Shown: positions 48,004 through 59,534, counted from the stretch's first letter. The stretch: DNA of 64,000 bases from Megascapheus bottae (GCA_024803745.1 JANJXV010000025.1:19282610-19346609), one strand, 5' to 3'. Made by a program: numbers and translations. The notes: generated from the sequence alone by a model not told the origin.

Positions 48004-48576
48004 GAGTAGAGATCTTTTTTACTTACTGTGAAGGAATTGAGGGAAAAGAGAATTGGGATGTTGAGGTCTTATCTGTCCTTGGTAATGGCCTTGCAAGTGT
48101 CACATGTCTCCTCCTCTTTATTGTAAAGAAAAGGAAAGTCACATGTTATATCCTGTAGACATAACTGCCAATTAGGATGGCTAATTATGCTACTTAATTT
48201 TATTTAAGGCTTTTGCAAGAGTATTTGGATGACTTACCCTTTATTATGTGATGGAGTGATTATATAACTTTTATATTGCATTGTGGTTTTCTCTTTAGTG
48301 CATTCCTGTTGTGCATAGATGAATTTGTAATACAAAATGTCAACATAGTCTATATTTAATTGTACCTGCTGTTCTTATTCATTAGAATACAGTCCCCAAG
48401 AAATAACTAGATAGATATATTGGCTGTTGTGTGTTCATAACACAATTAAACATAATGAAAGAGTCTTGCTGAAACACCCTGCACAGTGGTAGGAGAGGTT
48501 ACTATGAATGCAGATCTGCTACTTTGTCGTCCAGCTCCTGGTGGCGTGAGTAGCTTCCTGGTATTCAAGAAACTGT

Positions 48577-49070
48577 AATGAGGCACTGGTGGCTTATGCC
48601 TGTGAATCCAGCTATTCAGGAGGCTGAAACCTCAGAATTCAGGTTGGAAGCCAGCCTGGGCAGACAGAACTGCAAGACTCATTTCCAATTAAACAGCAAA
48701 AAGCCAGAAGTGGTTTGATGCCAGTGGCTCATGCCTGGAATCTTAACTACTCAAGAAGCCCGGATCTAAGGATTGCAGTTCAAAGCCAGCGCAGACAGGA
48801 AAGTTCATGAGACTCTTATCTCCAATTAACCATCCGAAAACCAGAAGTAGTGCTGTGGTACAACACTAGCCTTGTACAAAAAGAACTCAGGGACAGCGCC
48901 CAGTTTCTGAGCCCTGGGACAGAGTCCAGGCCCTGAGTTCAAGCACCACAACCAACCAAAAACAAAACAAAGCAAAACAAAAAGCAACAGAAAGTGGAGT
49001 TGTGGCTTAAATGGTAGAGTGCTGGCCTTAAGCAAAAAAGCAAGACAACGAGGCCCCAAACAAAAACAAA
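48577..49070 (+). mobile_element. B1/Geo-type SINE split by a second B1/Geo-type SINE
   Basis: The outer element (48577-48713, resuming near 48985) has agccagaagtgg / aacagaaagtgg at the junctions. The inner copy is 48716-48980 with a (AAAAC)n tail. Confidence 0.8.
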
Positions 49071-49141
49071 GACAGAAAAAGCATAATTGGTTTATGAAGA
49101 AAGTTGAGTTTATTTTTCCTTTATCATGCCACAACAAAAGT

Positions 49142-49374
49142 AAACACCACATTTTTTTTTTTTTTTTTTTTTTTTTGCCAGTCCTGGGCTTGAGCTCAGG
49201 GCCTGAGCACTGTCCTTGGACTTTCTCAAGGCTAGAACTCCACTTGAGCCACAGCACCAATTCTGGCTTTTTTCTATGTATGTGGTACCGAGGAATCGAA
49301 CCCGGGTCTTCATGCATGCTAGGCAAGCACTTTAACCACTAGGCCAAACTCTGGCCCCTAAATACCACATTTTT
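49142..49374 (-). mobile_element. IDL-Geo-type SINE with target duplication
   Basis: Element 49157-49359; aaa(c/t)accacattttt at 49142-49156 and 49360-49374. A short deletion in the right monomer removes the A-box-like core. Confidence 0.9.
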
Positions 49375-50454
49375 AAACAACTTGATTTCTTTCTTTCTTT
49401 CTTTCTTTTTAAACATGAGTTACATTTTGAAGAGCATTCAATGAAGCTTATACCGAAGCGCAAAGCAAATTGAGTATTTAAACAGAAAACAGACCAAAAA
49501 AGAGAAATAGGAGATCTCCCTGCCCTGTATTTGATGTGAGTCAACCACAGCAAGTCCAAAATCCTCAGTTGTGTGCTTTTCCTTTTCCTGATAGAGAAAG
49601 CCCATTAAGGTGTTTGAAGTCCAGTTTTCCTTTACAACTAACCCTACCAGGAAACTTCCATATGGGACTCTTCTACAGAGCACAGTGGCTAACTAACTCC
49701 AACTGTAGTTTTACGAAAGGGCTTTTATTTGACTGTTTAAAATAGTTAAATAAAACAGCACCTACCACCCTAGACCCTGATTGTGTTGTAGGAAGAGGCT
49801 GGTGGGCAGAGACTAGGAAGTGGTTATAAAATCCCACTGTGAAGAGCTGTAGTTAAGAACCTGCCCTTGAGGACTCTGCCTTTATTTTATTAGCAAGCTT
49901 CAGGCTGATGCTGTATTTGGGTTTTTGGCTAATTGAAGCAGCACATTCATAGTTGCACTTTCCTGTGTGAGGCAGTTGTGGGTGCTAACATGAGTTGTCT
50001 CTACATGATACCAATTTCCACAGTCAATTTGGTCAATTCAAGTGGAAGAAAAAAAAAATCAGCCTGGAAATCAGTCAGAACAGTTACTGGAGGTTATTGC
50101 AGCAGCCATGCTTGGTTGACTAAATTTTTCATGTTTGAACCAGTTTTCATATTTTGTAGGCACAATCTTGGCCATTTGGGGAAATAAACGTAAATATACA
50201 AAAGTGACACTTTAAAATCAATATCTTTATATATAAGCACAGTTACTGATGCCTTGTAGTGCATACCATTTTAAGAAGAAAGAGCTATTTACGGTTTCTA
50301 TGTATTACTAAATACATATGCCATATATTGGTTATTCATACATGGAATAGGAAAGGGACCACAGTACCAAAAAGGACTTGCAGAACTATGGATTATCCAT
50401 TAGTTTGTTAGTAATTAATAATGTTAATGATACATTAGGCTGTATTTGAGGCCA

Positions 50455-51140
50455 TTTAAAGCTTTATTTATAATTTACATGTCAGACAATTCACCTATAT
50501 GAGTCAGTGATTTTAAGTAATTTTAGAGTAGTGCAGACACCGCCCTGATTTAGTTCCAGAACATTCCTATCGCCCTACAGAATAATCCTTTTACCCACTG
50601 GCAATCAGTTCTTTCTATCTATAGCCCCTATTTCCAGTTTTAGGAAAAACTGATCTATTGTTTAACTCCCCAGATTTGCCTTCTCTGGAAAGTTTATATA
50701 AATTAAACCATACAAAATGAAGTCTTGTGCCTAACTTATTTTCAGTTAGTATAATGCTGTGTTTTAATTTGGGGGAGGGGAGGAGGACTGTTGGCAGTAC
50801 TGAGGATTGAATTCAGGACCTCAGGTTTGCTAGGCAGGAGTTCTTCCACTTGAGCTACACCTACAGTCTCTTTTTATGATGATTGCTGTTCAGGTTTAGT
50901 CTCCTAAGTGTTTTTGTGCCTCTGGTGGTTTTGAACTGAATTGTGATTTCCCCTAATCTCCATATCCTAAGTAGCTGGGATTCCAGGCTTGAGTGATTAC
51001 ACCTAGCTTGCATAATGTTTTTGTGGATGATGGAATATTGTGACATTTGTCAGAAGTCTGTTCCTTTGCATTGTTCATAATTGTCTATCCATTTACTACT
51101 AGAGGGACATTTAGAATTATGTCTAATAAAAGAGACTACT
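50455..51140 (-). mobile_element. Old L1 3' end, antisense, with SINE insertions
   Basis: aatttacatgtcagacaatt, acccactggcaatcagttct, atttgccttctctggaaagt and ataaattaaaccatacaaaa are reversed old-L1 3' words. Inverted relative to 56500-56825. Confidence 0.72.
50775..51007 (-). mobile_element. Old ID/B1-like dimer inside the L1 tail
   Basis: tactgaggattgaattcagg and tagctgggattccaggcttg. Confidence 0.7.
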
Positions 51141-51359
51141 ATGGGGCCAGGAGTTTGGCCTAGCGGTAGTGTGCTTGCCTAAGATGCACGAAGACCCAGG
51201 TTTGATTCCTCGGTACCCCACATATATAGAAAAAGCCGGAAGTGGTGCTGAGGCTCCACTTAGAGTGCTAAGCTTGAGAAAGTCCAAGGACAGTGCTCAA
51301 GCCCTGAGCTCAAGCCCAGGACTGGAAAAAAAAAAAAAGAGAGAGAGAGACTATTATGG
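51131..51359 (+). mobile_element. IDL-Geo-type SINE with 14-bp target duplication
   Basis: Element 51145-51345; agagacta(c/t)tatgg at 51131-51144 and 51346-51359. Confidence 0.9.
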
Positions 51360-51483
51360 ATTATGCTACTATCTAAATACACATTTTTAGTCTGCATTTC
51401 TGTTGAGTAGATACTATAGAAGTAGTATTTTTCTTCAAATATTCGTAGTGTTATTTGGACAGTTTGGTATACTTTATTTAGTT

Positions 51484-51723
51484 AAAAAAAAAAAAAAAGA
51501 GCGCCCTCCCTCCACCTGCCTTTTCTGTAGGTCATGAGGCTTGAACTTGGGGCCTGGATGCTAACCCTCAAAGCTAGTACTCTTCTACTTTGAGCCATAA
51601 CACCACTTGCAGTTAATTCGAGATAAGAATCTCATGGACTTTCCTGCCCTGGATGTCTTTGAACTGCAGTTATCAAATCTCAGCTTCTTGAGTAGTACAG
51701 GTGTAAGCCACCAGCTCCTGGCA
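51484..51723 (-). mobile_element. B1/Geo-type SINE
   Basis: ggtcatgaggcttgaacttg to gtgtaagccaccagctcct. Confidence 0.83.
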
Positions 51724-51814
51724 AGAATGAGCTATTTTCCATTATAATTAACTGATATTTCATGCATTGGATGACCAAAAACTTGTAGGGAAGTTTCTGT
51801 TTGTTTGATTAAGG

Positions 51815-52212
51815 GGGTCGTGGTTCTTAACTCAGAGCCTCATGTTTGCCAGGGTTGTAGTCTACCACTCGAGCTATAACCCCAGCCCTTTTTGATTTAG
51901 TTATTCTTCAAAAAGGGCCTAATGTTTTTGTTCAAGGTCAGACTCAGACTCCGATCTTCCTTTGTAGCTGGGATCGCAGGTAGATACCACTGTGGTCAGT
52001 TTATTCATTGAGATAAGGTCTCAGTAATTTTTTTGCCTGGGATGGCTTCCAAGTGTTATCCTCCTTATTTCTTCATCCTAAATGACTGGGATTATTACAG
52101 GCATTCCCCCCTTATCTCAGGATGTTGTCCAGGCTGGTCTTTAACTCCTAGCTTTGAGTGATCCTCACAACTCCTTCTAAGTAGCTAGGACTACAGGTAT
52201 GTACCTGGATTG
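51815..52212 (-). mobile_element. Cluster of old ID and B1-like monomers
   Basis: ID-like gttcttaactcagagcctca, then three B1-like units ending ggatcgcaggtagatacc, gggattattacaggcatt and gctaggactacaggtatgt. Confidence 0.65.
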
Positions 52213-52232
52213 CTAAACATATGGCTTATATT

Positions 52233-52412
52233 TTGGTTTTGGTTTTGGTTTTTGGCCATTACCAAGCTTTAAACTCAGGGTGTTGCACTTTGCACAGCTT
52301 ACTTGGAAATGGGATCTTATGAAGTTTTCTGCCTGGGCTGGCTTCAAATCACACCATTCCAGATCTGAGCCTTCTGAATAGTTAGGATTATAGATGTCAG
52401 CTACTGGTGTCT
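52233..52412 (-). mobile_element. B1/Geo-type SINE, internally deleted
   Basis: aagctttaaactcagggtgt joins a B1-like end gttaggattatagatgtcag. Confidence 0.7.
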
Positions 52413-52934
52413 TACATGTTTAATTTTAAGAGCATTATGAGCCTGAGCTTTGTTTAGCGTAGACTCCTGTAAAAAGCAGTATTTATTCGTTAGCATGGTC
52501 TAAGACCCTGTTTTCCTGCTTCCTGGTATTTTTTTCCTCTTTTAAGCACTTTATGTTAGTGGATAGGGCTGCCTTGAACCATCTATTATCTACTTAGCAT
52601 AATGGACTTACAATTTAGATATGTGATATCTTCAAAAGGCCCCTGTTGCTGTGAAATCTTACTGGAAAAAGTGAAGAAGTATTACGACAAGAGATACATA
52701 CTATGAGTGAATATTTGTTAACTCTTGTGTGATCTCAGCTGAACAGCCTTTGCCATTCTGAAAGATGACAAGCTTGATGGAGCCAGTGTAATGAACGTTA
52801 ACCTCCCTTCGCATTTGGATGTGATTCACAGTCTGACTTTCTACAATTTGAGTCACTATCATTACCAGTTCTACAAAGCTGTAGCTTAAATATACTTAGT
52901 CCATTCTGGCTTGCAAAATGTTTTTCCCTTTGAT

Positions 52935-53215
52935 TTGTTTCATTCAACAACGAATTCGGCACTAGCTCTGTGCCAGGCACAGTGCCAACCACACTCTCAC
53001 TTAATTCTTGTAATAGCTTTGTCAGTGTTAGAACATTACTGCAAGCGGATCTATCTGAACTGACAGTTGTCAGTGAGCATGCAAAGTTGTTTTGTAACTC
53101 AGATGAAAGTATGCATACTTATTATTGACTATGTGAGCATACATATGCTCATATGCTCAAAGCGCATGATTTGCCCAGTTTTACTGTCCATAGGCAGGGC
53201 TGACTCTTCAATCTT
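52935..53215 (-). repeat. MIR, fairly long
   Basis: ttcattcaacaacgaattcg, ctctgtgccaggcacagtgc and, further on, gatttgcccagttttactg are the reversed MIR order. Confidence 0.65.
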
Positions 53216-53559
53216 AGATTAAATTCATAAAAGAATCCCTAAGTATCCCTTCTGCATTCCCTGAAAAGGTCTGACCAACAGTGATCTATTCTGAGTCTTC
53301 TGCAAACCTAGTCTAATTAGATAAGGACTAATTTCTATGATAAAAGAAAATGAGGAGTATCTGATCCTAAAAATGAGCCACTTGTATCTTGTCTTTTTTT
53401 CTAACATGATATTAACTTCTTATCTTGAAGAACTTCAAATTAGGTTATACCAAGGCATGATATTTCATACTTAATGCTAAAAGGAGATCAAAGTTAGTTT
53501 GCTTTTCACTAAAGGCTCTTGTAGAAGAAACATATTTCTCTTTAGTGGGATGAAAAGAA

Positions 53560-53880
53560 CCTGCAATTCCCTGCTTCTGCATACCTCATTTGTATTTTCT
53601 TTGGCTCCGTTAAACCAAAGCTGTACCATTTATTTAAACTTACTTGCCTCAATAAAGCTAATTGATAAACCCTAATAATTAATGGCCTGAAGTAAACCAA
53701 AATGACTTACATCTGCCCTGATGATTCCTACTTATACTGACTCACTTTAATGACTCATCTTTTCTGTGCTTTGCTTACAGAAAAAAAAGCCTGTGATTGC
53801 TCTCTGTGAGCTGAATGCTGTCATTAGTTTGTTTACCACAATTTGATAATGTGTTAAAATAAATAGATATAGATATCTCC
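53560..53880. promoter_or_regulatory. Candidate conserved non-coding element, TAATTA-rich
   Basis: This repeat-free island lies between MIR debris and a SINE. It holds agctaattgat (53657-53667) and cctaataattaatggcc (53671-53687), plus several tgac/tgact half-sites such as cactttaatgactcat. The dense homeodomain-like words and absence of transposons suggest constraint; there is no direct proof. Confidence 0.4.
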
Positions 53881-53992
53881 TTTGAAGTAATATTTCTGCC
53901 TGGTCAGAATTGCTGTTGGCTATGCTTTTGAAGAATGGATCAAATTTAAAAAAAAAAAAATCAGATCAACTCAGTAATCCTGAACCTATTCT

Positions 53993-54240
53993 TTTTTTTT
54001 TTTTTTAATCTGTTTAATCTGGGGCTTGAACTCTGGGCCTGAGTGCTGTCCCTGAGCTCTTCAGATCAAGATTATTGCTCTGTCACTTGAGCCACCACTT
54101 CCAGTTTTCTGATGGTTAATTGGTGATAAGAGTCTCATGGATTTTTGACTTTTGTGCTTGGGCTAAGTTTGAACCACGATGTTTAGATCTCAGCCTCCTG
54201 AGTAGTTAGGATTATAGGCATGAGCCACCAGAGCTCGGAC
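53993..54240 (-). mobile_element. B1/Geo-type SINE
   Basis: ctggggcttgaactctgggc to ggattataggcatgagccac. Confidence 0.9.
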
Positions 54241-54514
54241 CAGTTATGCTTAAGAGTAGTAGAATTTGCATGTTTTTCATGAAAAGCAGAATTAAATGTC
54301 AATAAACTTCCACTTTCAGGTGGATATTAAATGCAAGATAAAAGGAAGACAAGGGGCTTGTGCTTAGCTCAACATGGAAAGGTGTTTTCTACTTCCATTT
54401 TGACATACGAATTCAGATTTAAATAAAGTCCTAATATAACTTACATCCCATTCATTTTAAACATGATTCAAGGTAGCTTATTATATAAGATCAAAACAAT
54501 AAATATGAGACAGA

Positions 54515-54745
54515 AGCTGGGCGCCACAGCTCATGCCTGTAATCCTAACTACTCAGAAGGCTGAGATCTGAGGATCGCAGTTCAAAGCCAGTCCATGAGA
54601 CTCTTACCTCCAATTAACTACCAGAAAATGGAAAGTGGTGCTGTGGCTCAGGTGGTAGAGCACTAGTCTTCAGCTGAAGAGCTCAGGGACAGCGCCCAGG
54701 CCTAGAGTTCAAGCCTGATGACACACCAAAAAGAGAGAGAGAGAG
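54515..54745 (+). mobile_element. B1/Geo-type SINE ending in (GA)n
   Basis: gctgggcgccacagctcatg head, complete right half, gagagagagagagaga tail. Confidence 0.9.
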
Positions 54746-54751
54746 AGATAG

Positions 54752-54872
54752 AGCTGGGTACCACCGGCTCATGTCTGTAATCCTAGCTACTCAGGAAGTT
54801 GGGATCTGAAGGCCCAGTCCAAGCAGAAGAGTTCTTATCTGCAGTTAACTAGCAGAAAAATAGAAGTGGAAC
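54752..54872 (+). mobile_element. B1/Geo-type SINE, left half only
   Basis: gctgggtaccaccggctcat to aaatagaagtggaac; adjacent in tandem to the previous SINE. Confidence 0.82.
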
Positions 54873-55163
54873 TTTCAGCTGGTGTTTTACTCACATAGTG
54901 GTTTAATTGCTTTAGTGGTAATAGAAATTATTTTCTACACATAATGAAAAATACCTCTTATAGCTTGATTGATTTCCAGTTGACAATAGTCTACAAATTG
55001 TTGACAGTTTGAAAACAATTTTACATTTGTTCCATCTAATCCTCATTGCCTTTTGAAATTGTCATAAAATTTACCTCTCTGAAGAAGTAGAAATGAAAAT
55101 GTCTTATACTAAGTCCTAAGTTACAGATGAAGTTAAGGCAGAGTCAAAATGACTGAAACAAAG

Positions 55164-55400
55164 CAGGGTTATGGTAGTTCATACCTATAATCCTATTAGA
55201 GGATGAGATCTAAGGTTTGAAGGCAGCCCAGCAAGAAAGTCTGTAAGACTCTTACCTCCAATTAACTACCAAAAAAAATTGGAAGTGGGGTGTGACCCAA
55301 ATGGTAGAGTACTAGGCTTGAATGAATAAGCTGCGGACAGTGCCCAGACCAAGTTCAAGCCTTGGGACTGGTACCAAAAAAACAAACAAACAAACAAACA
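55164..55400 (+). mobile_element. B1/Geo-type SINE with (AAAC)n tail
   Basis: gtagttcatacctataatcc head; ccttgggactggtacc before the aaacaaac tail. Confidence 0.85.
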
Positions 55401-55837
55401 CAGATTCTCTTTTCTCCCCAGTGAATTCATTGGCTTTGCTTAAAGGTATGTTGTGTTCAAGTGGATACCTCAGCATCGGAGTACCACCATGCCTGGCTGT
55501 CACTGAGAAGAGATGCATTTGGGGACTATGTAGCTTCCTTTTTATAGAGAAAAACCATGTAGTGAAAGTGGTATCCTTAAGGCTTAATATAATAGTAATA
55601 TAAAATTATATAGAAATTCAAGAAACTGGAGGTTGAAAGACCACTTGGTAAACATTTATCCTGTCTAGACAAATCAACTTGCAATCAGAGTGAGAGCCTC
55701 TGACCCAAGGTGTGTGATGTCTAATGAATGGCATGTCTCAATGAAAGGCATGTTGACCCCTCATTGCTGAAGCAGATTCATAGATAAAATAATACTGTGT
55801 GCATCAGGTCATTCATTTATAACTCATTCACATTTTA

Positions 55838-56068
55838 TTTTTTGGGGTAAGATCTTACATTTCTGCCCAATGCCAGAGTCAGACCTTGATTCTCTTATTT
55901 CCACCTCCAGTAGAGCTTGAGTGTCCCGCATGTAATACTGTGCCTGACTTGTTTTTAGAGATAAGTTCTCACTAATGTTTTTGCCCAACCAGCCTCTTAC
56001 AACCAGCCTCCCATCTCTACCTCCCAGGTAGCTTGGATTAGAGTCCTTCACCACTGCACCTGGGTACC
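55838..56068 (-). mobile_element. Old B1-like pair
   Basis: Two reversed B1-like units, ending gcatgtaatactgtgcctg and gagtccttcaccactgcacc. Confidence 0.6.
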
Positions 56069-56106
56069 TACCACTCTTTGGGCACTAAAAATACAGTAGT
56101 CAATAG

Positions 56107-56341
56107 AAGAGTCAGTCTCGGAGCTAGGAATGTGGCATAATGGTAGGGTGGTTGCCTAGCATGCCTGAAGCCCTATGTTCCATTCCTCGGTACCATATAA
56201 ACAGAAAAGGCTGGAAATGGTGCTGTGCCTCAAGTGGTAGAATGCTAGCCTTGAGCAAAAGAATCTCAGGGATAGTGCTTAGGCCCTGAGTTCAAACCCC
56301 AGGACTGGCCAAAAAAGAAAAAAGAGTCAGTGTCTAACTTA
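56107..56341 (+). mobile_element. IDL-Geo-type SINE with 10-bp target duplication
   Basis: Element 56119-56331; aagagtcagt at 56107-56116 and 56332-56341. Confidence 0.87.
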
Positions 56342-56499
56342 CGTTCTAGCATTAGTCAAGGCAACACTAAATGAGTTATTATACAAGAAGGTGCCTGACA
56401 CATTGCCTGTTATATCATAACTAGTCAATAATAGTTGTTACTGACTTTGAGCAAGTATCTACTCTTGATAAGGTAGTTTTGTAAGGAATAGGGTGGAGG

Positions 56500-56825
56500 G
56501 GAGATGAACTCATTTGCATATTTTTCAAATATATTTAAAATTATTTAAATATTTTAAAGTATTGTATGGTTCTATTTATATAAAATGTCCAGAAAAGGCA
56601 AATCTGGGGAGTTAAGCAATAGATTAGTTTTCCCTAAAACTGGGAATAGGGGCTATGGACAGAAGGAATTCATTGCCAATGGGTAAAAGGACTCTTCTGT
56701 GGTGGAATGTTCTGGAACTAGATCATGGTGATGTCTGTACTACTCTAAAATTACTTAGAATCACTGATTCATATCGGTGAATTGTATAACATGTAAATTA
56801 TTTATAAAGCTTTAAATGCCCTTAA
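56500..56825 (+). mobile_element. Old L1 3' end, sense
   Basis: ccaatgggtaaaaggactct, ggtgaattgtataacatgta and aattatttataaagc are old-L1 3' UTR words. Reverse complement of much of 50455-50730. Confidence 0.72.
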
Positions 56826-56832
56826 ACACAGT

Positions 56833-57215
56833 CTTATTGACTGATGCCTTTGTATACTTTAGAGTAACTAATTTTTTTTTTCCAATCTTGAGGCTTGAAC
56901 TCAGGGTTGAGCACTGTCCTTGGGCTTTCTCAAGGCTAGCGCTCTACCACTTGAGCCACAACACCACTTCCAGCTTTTTCTATGTATGTAGTACCAAGGA
57001 ATCGAATTCAGGTCTTTGTGCATGCTAGGCTAGCACTCTACCACTAGGCCAAACTCCCAGCACTTTAGGGTAATAAAACAAGCTGTGTGGAAAAATATAG
57101 TCAATACATTATAAAGTGCCATATTACTACAGGACTAAACTTTAAAATGAGTCTGAGTAAAGGAGGATCCTCTTAGGGAAGGAATCCAAAGGTATAACTC
57201 TTGAACATATTTCTT
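56833..57215 (-). repeat. Unassigned interspersed repeat, copy with SINE insertion
   Basis: Its reverse complement aligns with 60330-60535, including a 27-base identical block (57156-57182). A SINE interrupts it at 56873-57061. Confidence 0.75.
56858..57074 (-). mobile_element. IDL-Geo-type SINE with target duplication
   Basis: Element about 56873-57060; actttag(a/g)gtaa flanks both sides. The related copy at 60.4 kb lacks the insertion. Confidence 0.88.
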
Positions 57216-58058
57216 ATTCATATTCAAGGGTAGTTAGGTTTATATGTTCTTAAATATATTTGGTTGTCTGTCCTAGGCCCGCCCGCTTTGCTATCAGAGG
57301 TAAGGAGTAGAAGCAGAGTTACAGTGTTGCACCCGACACTAGTATGGGGTGTTTCTTGCTTGGGTGATTTTTGTGGACTCCCTCAGTTCCAGAAACCGCT
57401 CATTGTTGTCCCTCATCAGGACTCACAGAAAGCCTTTGTGTCATTATGTACCAACTGACAGCGTTGCAACAGCTATGGCAAGTCTTTTGTTAAGTGTAAT
57501 GATGGGCAAAAAAAAAACCCCAAAAACTGTTAGGGAAGGAAAGAATAAATGAAACCCACTGATAAGGGCATATATAATATGTATACACATCTTTTAGTTT
57601 AGTTTCTGGTGTTATTTGAAGTAGTTTTTGAAATGTACAATACAGGAAATAATGGTTATGTGTGTGTTTTCTTTGTTTCATTCTGCCCCTATGCATGGTT
57701 CTGTTTCTTGATGGCTTTGCTGTAACTTTACTGCTTTTTATGTGGGTGGGGATAGTTTGGTTGGTTATAGATAGGGAGTGAAACTAGTCTTTTATGCAAA
57801 TCCTTTGCAAAATTACATTTTTATATATTTACATTTCCTTAAACCTAGGAGTGAGATAGTGGATAAATTTCCTGCTGTTGGAATATTTGATTGGACTTGC
57901 ATTTGAAATAAACTCTTGACTTCCATAGATATGACTGGGGGCAGGGGAGTTAAGATTTTTACATTTGCCTCCGGATAAAATACTTTGGAGTAAATTTGTG
58001 ATGCCAATTTTGGGGGTGAGCGAATGATACCATTTTTGCACTATGATGGTGATAGTGC

Positions 58059-58073
58059 TGGTGGTGGTGGTGG

Positions 58074-58152
<79 letters not shown>
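58059..58152 (+). repeat. (GGT)n(GT)n(GA)n compound microsatellite just before a splice acceptor
   Basis: ggtggtggtggt at 58060-58073, about 14 gt units to 58104, then about 24 ga units to 58152. The exon begins at 58213. Confidence 0.96.
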
Positions 58153-58155
<3 letters not shown>

Positions 58156-58212
58156 TTCTGAAATAGGCATTGAGGAATTAGTTATGTGCCCTTTTCCGGT
58201 CCTTTTTTTCAG

Positions 58213-58286
58213 ATGTGAAACCCTCCAATATGCTTGTAAACACCAGAGGACAGGTCAAGTTGTGTGACTTTGGAGTGAGCACTCAG
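58213..58286 (+). CDS. MAP2K5: MAP2K5 exon with catalytic loop and DFG motif (about residues 283-307)
   Basis: The 74-nt exon, flanked by ccttttttttcag-type and gtaggt sites, completes Asp283 and reads [20 protein letters not shown] followed by VSTQ. It holds the catalytic loop lysine and asparagine (DVKPSN) and the magnesium-binding DFG. MEK enzymes use KPSN in the catalytic loop and DFGVS after the metal-binding aspartate, so the family call is firm. A (GT)n(GA)n repeat ends about 60 bp before the exon. Confidence 0.96.
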
Positions 58287-58379
58287 GTAGGTTTCTTTTA
58301 CTACCACAGTGCTATCCCTCTGTGATGTCCACCTTTTTCTTTCAATCTCCTCTCAGGCTTAAAAAAAAAAACACCTAGC

Positions 58380-59000
58380 CACCAGACAAACATAGAAAGT
58401 CTACCTCTTTCCCTCGGCTGGGAGTGTGTTGTTCATTTTTAATCTCTGAGCGCGTTTCCTTCATCAGAATATGATTGTTCATTGTTTAATGACAGTAAAA
58501 ACTGCTGATATTGTAATTACTACTTCCGAATAGCAAACTTCATTGATATGCAGCTTTGATATGAAAGCGTTTTGGCCAGACAAAAGGGAGGGCAGAGTGG
58601 GAGCTGTGTCTAGGGAGCCCAACTGGCCCACAATAAAAATTAATACTGGGAGCAACAATAGCGGAGGGCCATTACAATGTGCAGCACAAATTTTAATTAA
58701 TTTCCATTTTGGGCCTCCCCTGAGGACCCCGGTGATAGTGACCTATGAGCGTGCTGTGATGTTGATTTGAATTGCAGCCACCTTTACTCCCAGCCAAACA
58801 TGAAGACCAAAGCAAAGGTCATCGCTGCATTATGAGTTGTCAAAGTCTGTTATCCCTCCAGCGTATTTAGCGTTCATTTCATTCTAGTAATGCATAGGGC
58901 TTCATTCACATTTTGAGCCATCTGACTAAAAAAATTGTACTTCAAAATCGACTTTTTATATCAGGCGGGTTTGGGGTACTAAAGTGCTTAAGCATCCTGC
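58380..59000. promoter_or_regulatory. Candidate conserved non-coding element in the 959-bp MAP2K5 intron
   Basis: The stretch has no SINE, L1 or simple repeat and has unusually even base composition for this window. It contains homeodomain-type motifs (ttgtaattac at 58511-58520, ttttaattaa at 58691-58700, aaaattaata near 58636) and SOX-like motifs (aacaata near 58654, attgttcattg near 58474). Such features are typical of developmental enhancers, but conservation cannot be computed here, so this is inference. Confidence 0.5.
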
Positions 59001-59245
59001 TTAAGTGAATTGTTTAAGGTTATCTGCTATAAACTGTAATGCTGTGCTTGTTTAAATTGGAAATCACATTCAAAAGAAAAGAGAGATTTAATCATTTTTA
59101 ATGCCTTTCTAGATAAATTTGTTCCCTTTTACATAATTTTTAGTTGATTTGTAGGAATGATGATTGTAGGTTAAATGAGGAATAATTGCCCATTTTATTT
59201 CCACATTATCTTTATATTGTTCTGACAGACTGTTTTGTCTCATAG

Positions 59246-59296
59246 CTGGTGAATTCTATAGCCAAGACGTATGTTGGAACAAATGCTTACATGGCG
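59246..59296 (+). CDS. MAP2K5: MAP2K5 exon with the activation-loop phosphosites (about residues 308-324)
   Basis: The 51-nt exon lies between tgtctcatag and gtaagt and encodes LVNSIAKTYVGTNAYMA. The SxAxT pattern places Ser311 and Thr315, the residues phosphorylated by MEKK2/3 to switch MEK5 on (established knowledge). YVGTNAYMA is the MEK-type P+1 segment that precedes the APE motif; the PER that should follow is in the next exon, outside the window. It is phase 0 at both ends. LVNSIAKT differs from LIDSMANS of MEK1/2 and so identifies MEK5 specifically. Confidence 0.96.
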
Positions 59297-59534
59297 GTAA
59301 GTAAACTTATGCAAAAATAACATTTTAAAACCAACATCTTTATCTTTATGTACTTGGTAATGTACAGTTCTTGAATTAATTCTCTAGCTTTAGCTGAGCA
59401 GATCATAAATTACAAAATCAATTCAGTCATGATCCAATTTTTAAATCTTAAGAAGCCATGAGCGTTTATAGAGGAGCTATGAACTTATATAACTTCCTTG
59501 ACTTAACTGGTGTAAGTTCTTTTCTTCTTTTCCC

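Larger units (their letters stand above)
35157..58212 (+). other. MAP2K5: MAP2K5 intron, 23 kb
   Basis: It splits the codon of the catalytic aspartate. SINEs and L1 fragments are dispersed through it. 35970-36620, 36790-40030, 41080-42670, 48010-48560, 49410-50200 and 57220-58050 show no recognised element except those listed separately. Confidence 0.85.

Noticed and set aside
48826..49326. 166-codon minus-strand frame
   Set aside because: It runs through two SINEs and a poly(A) stretch; its residues (PSMHEDPGSIPRYHIHRKKP) are the translation recurring in every IDL-Geo copy.
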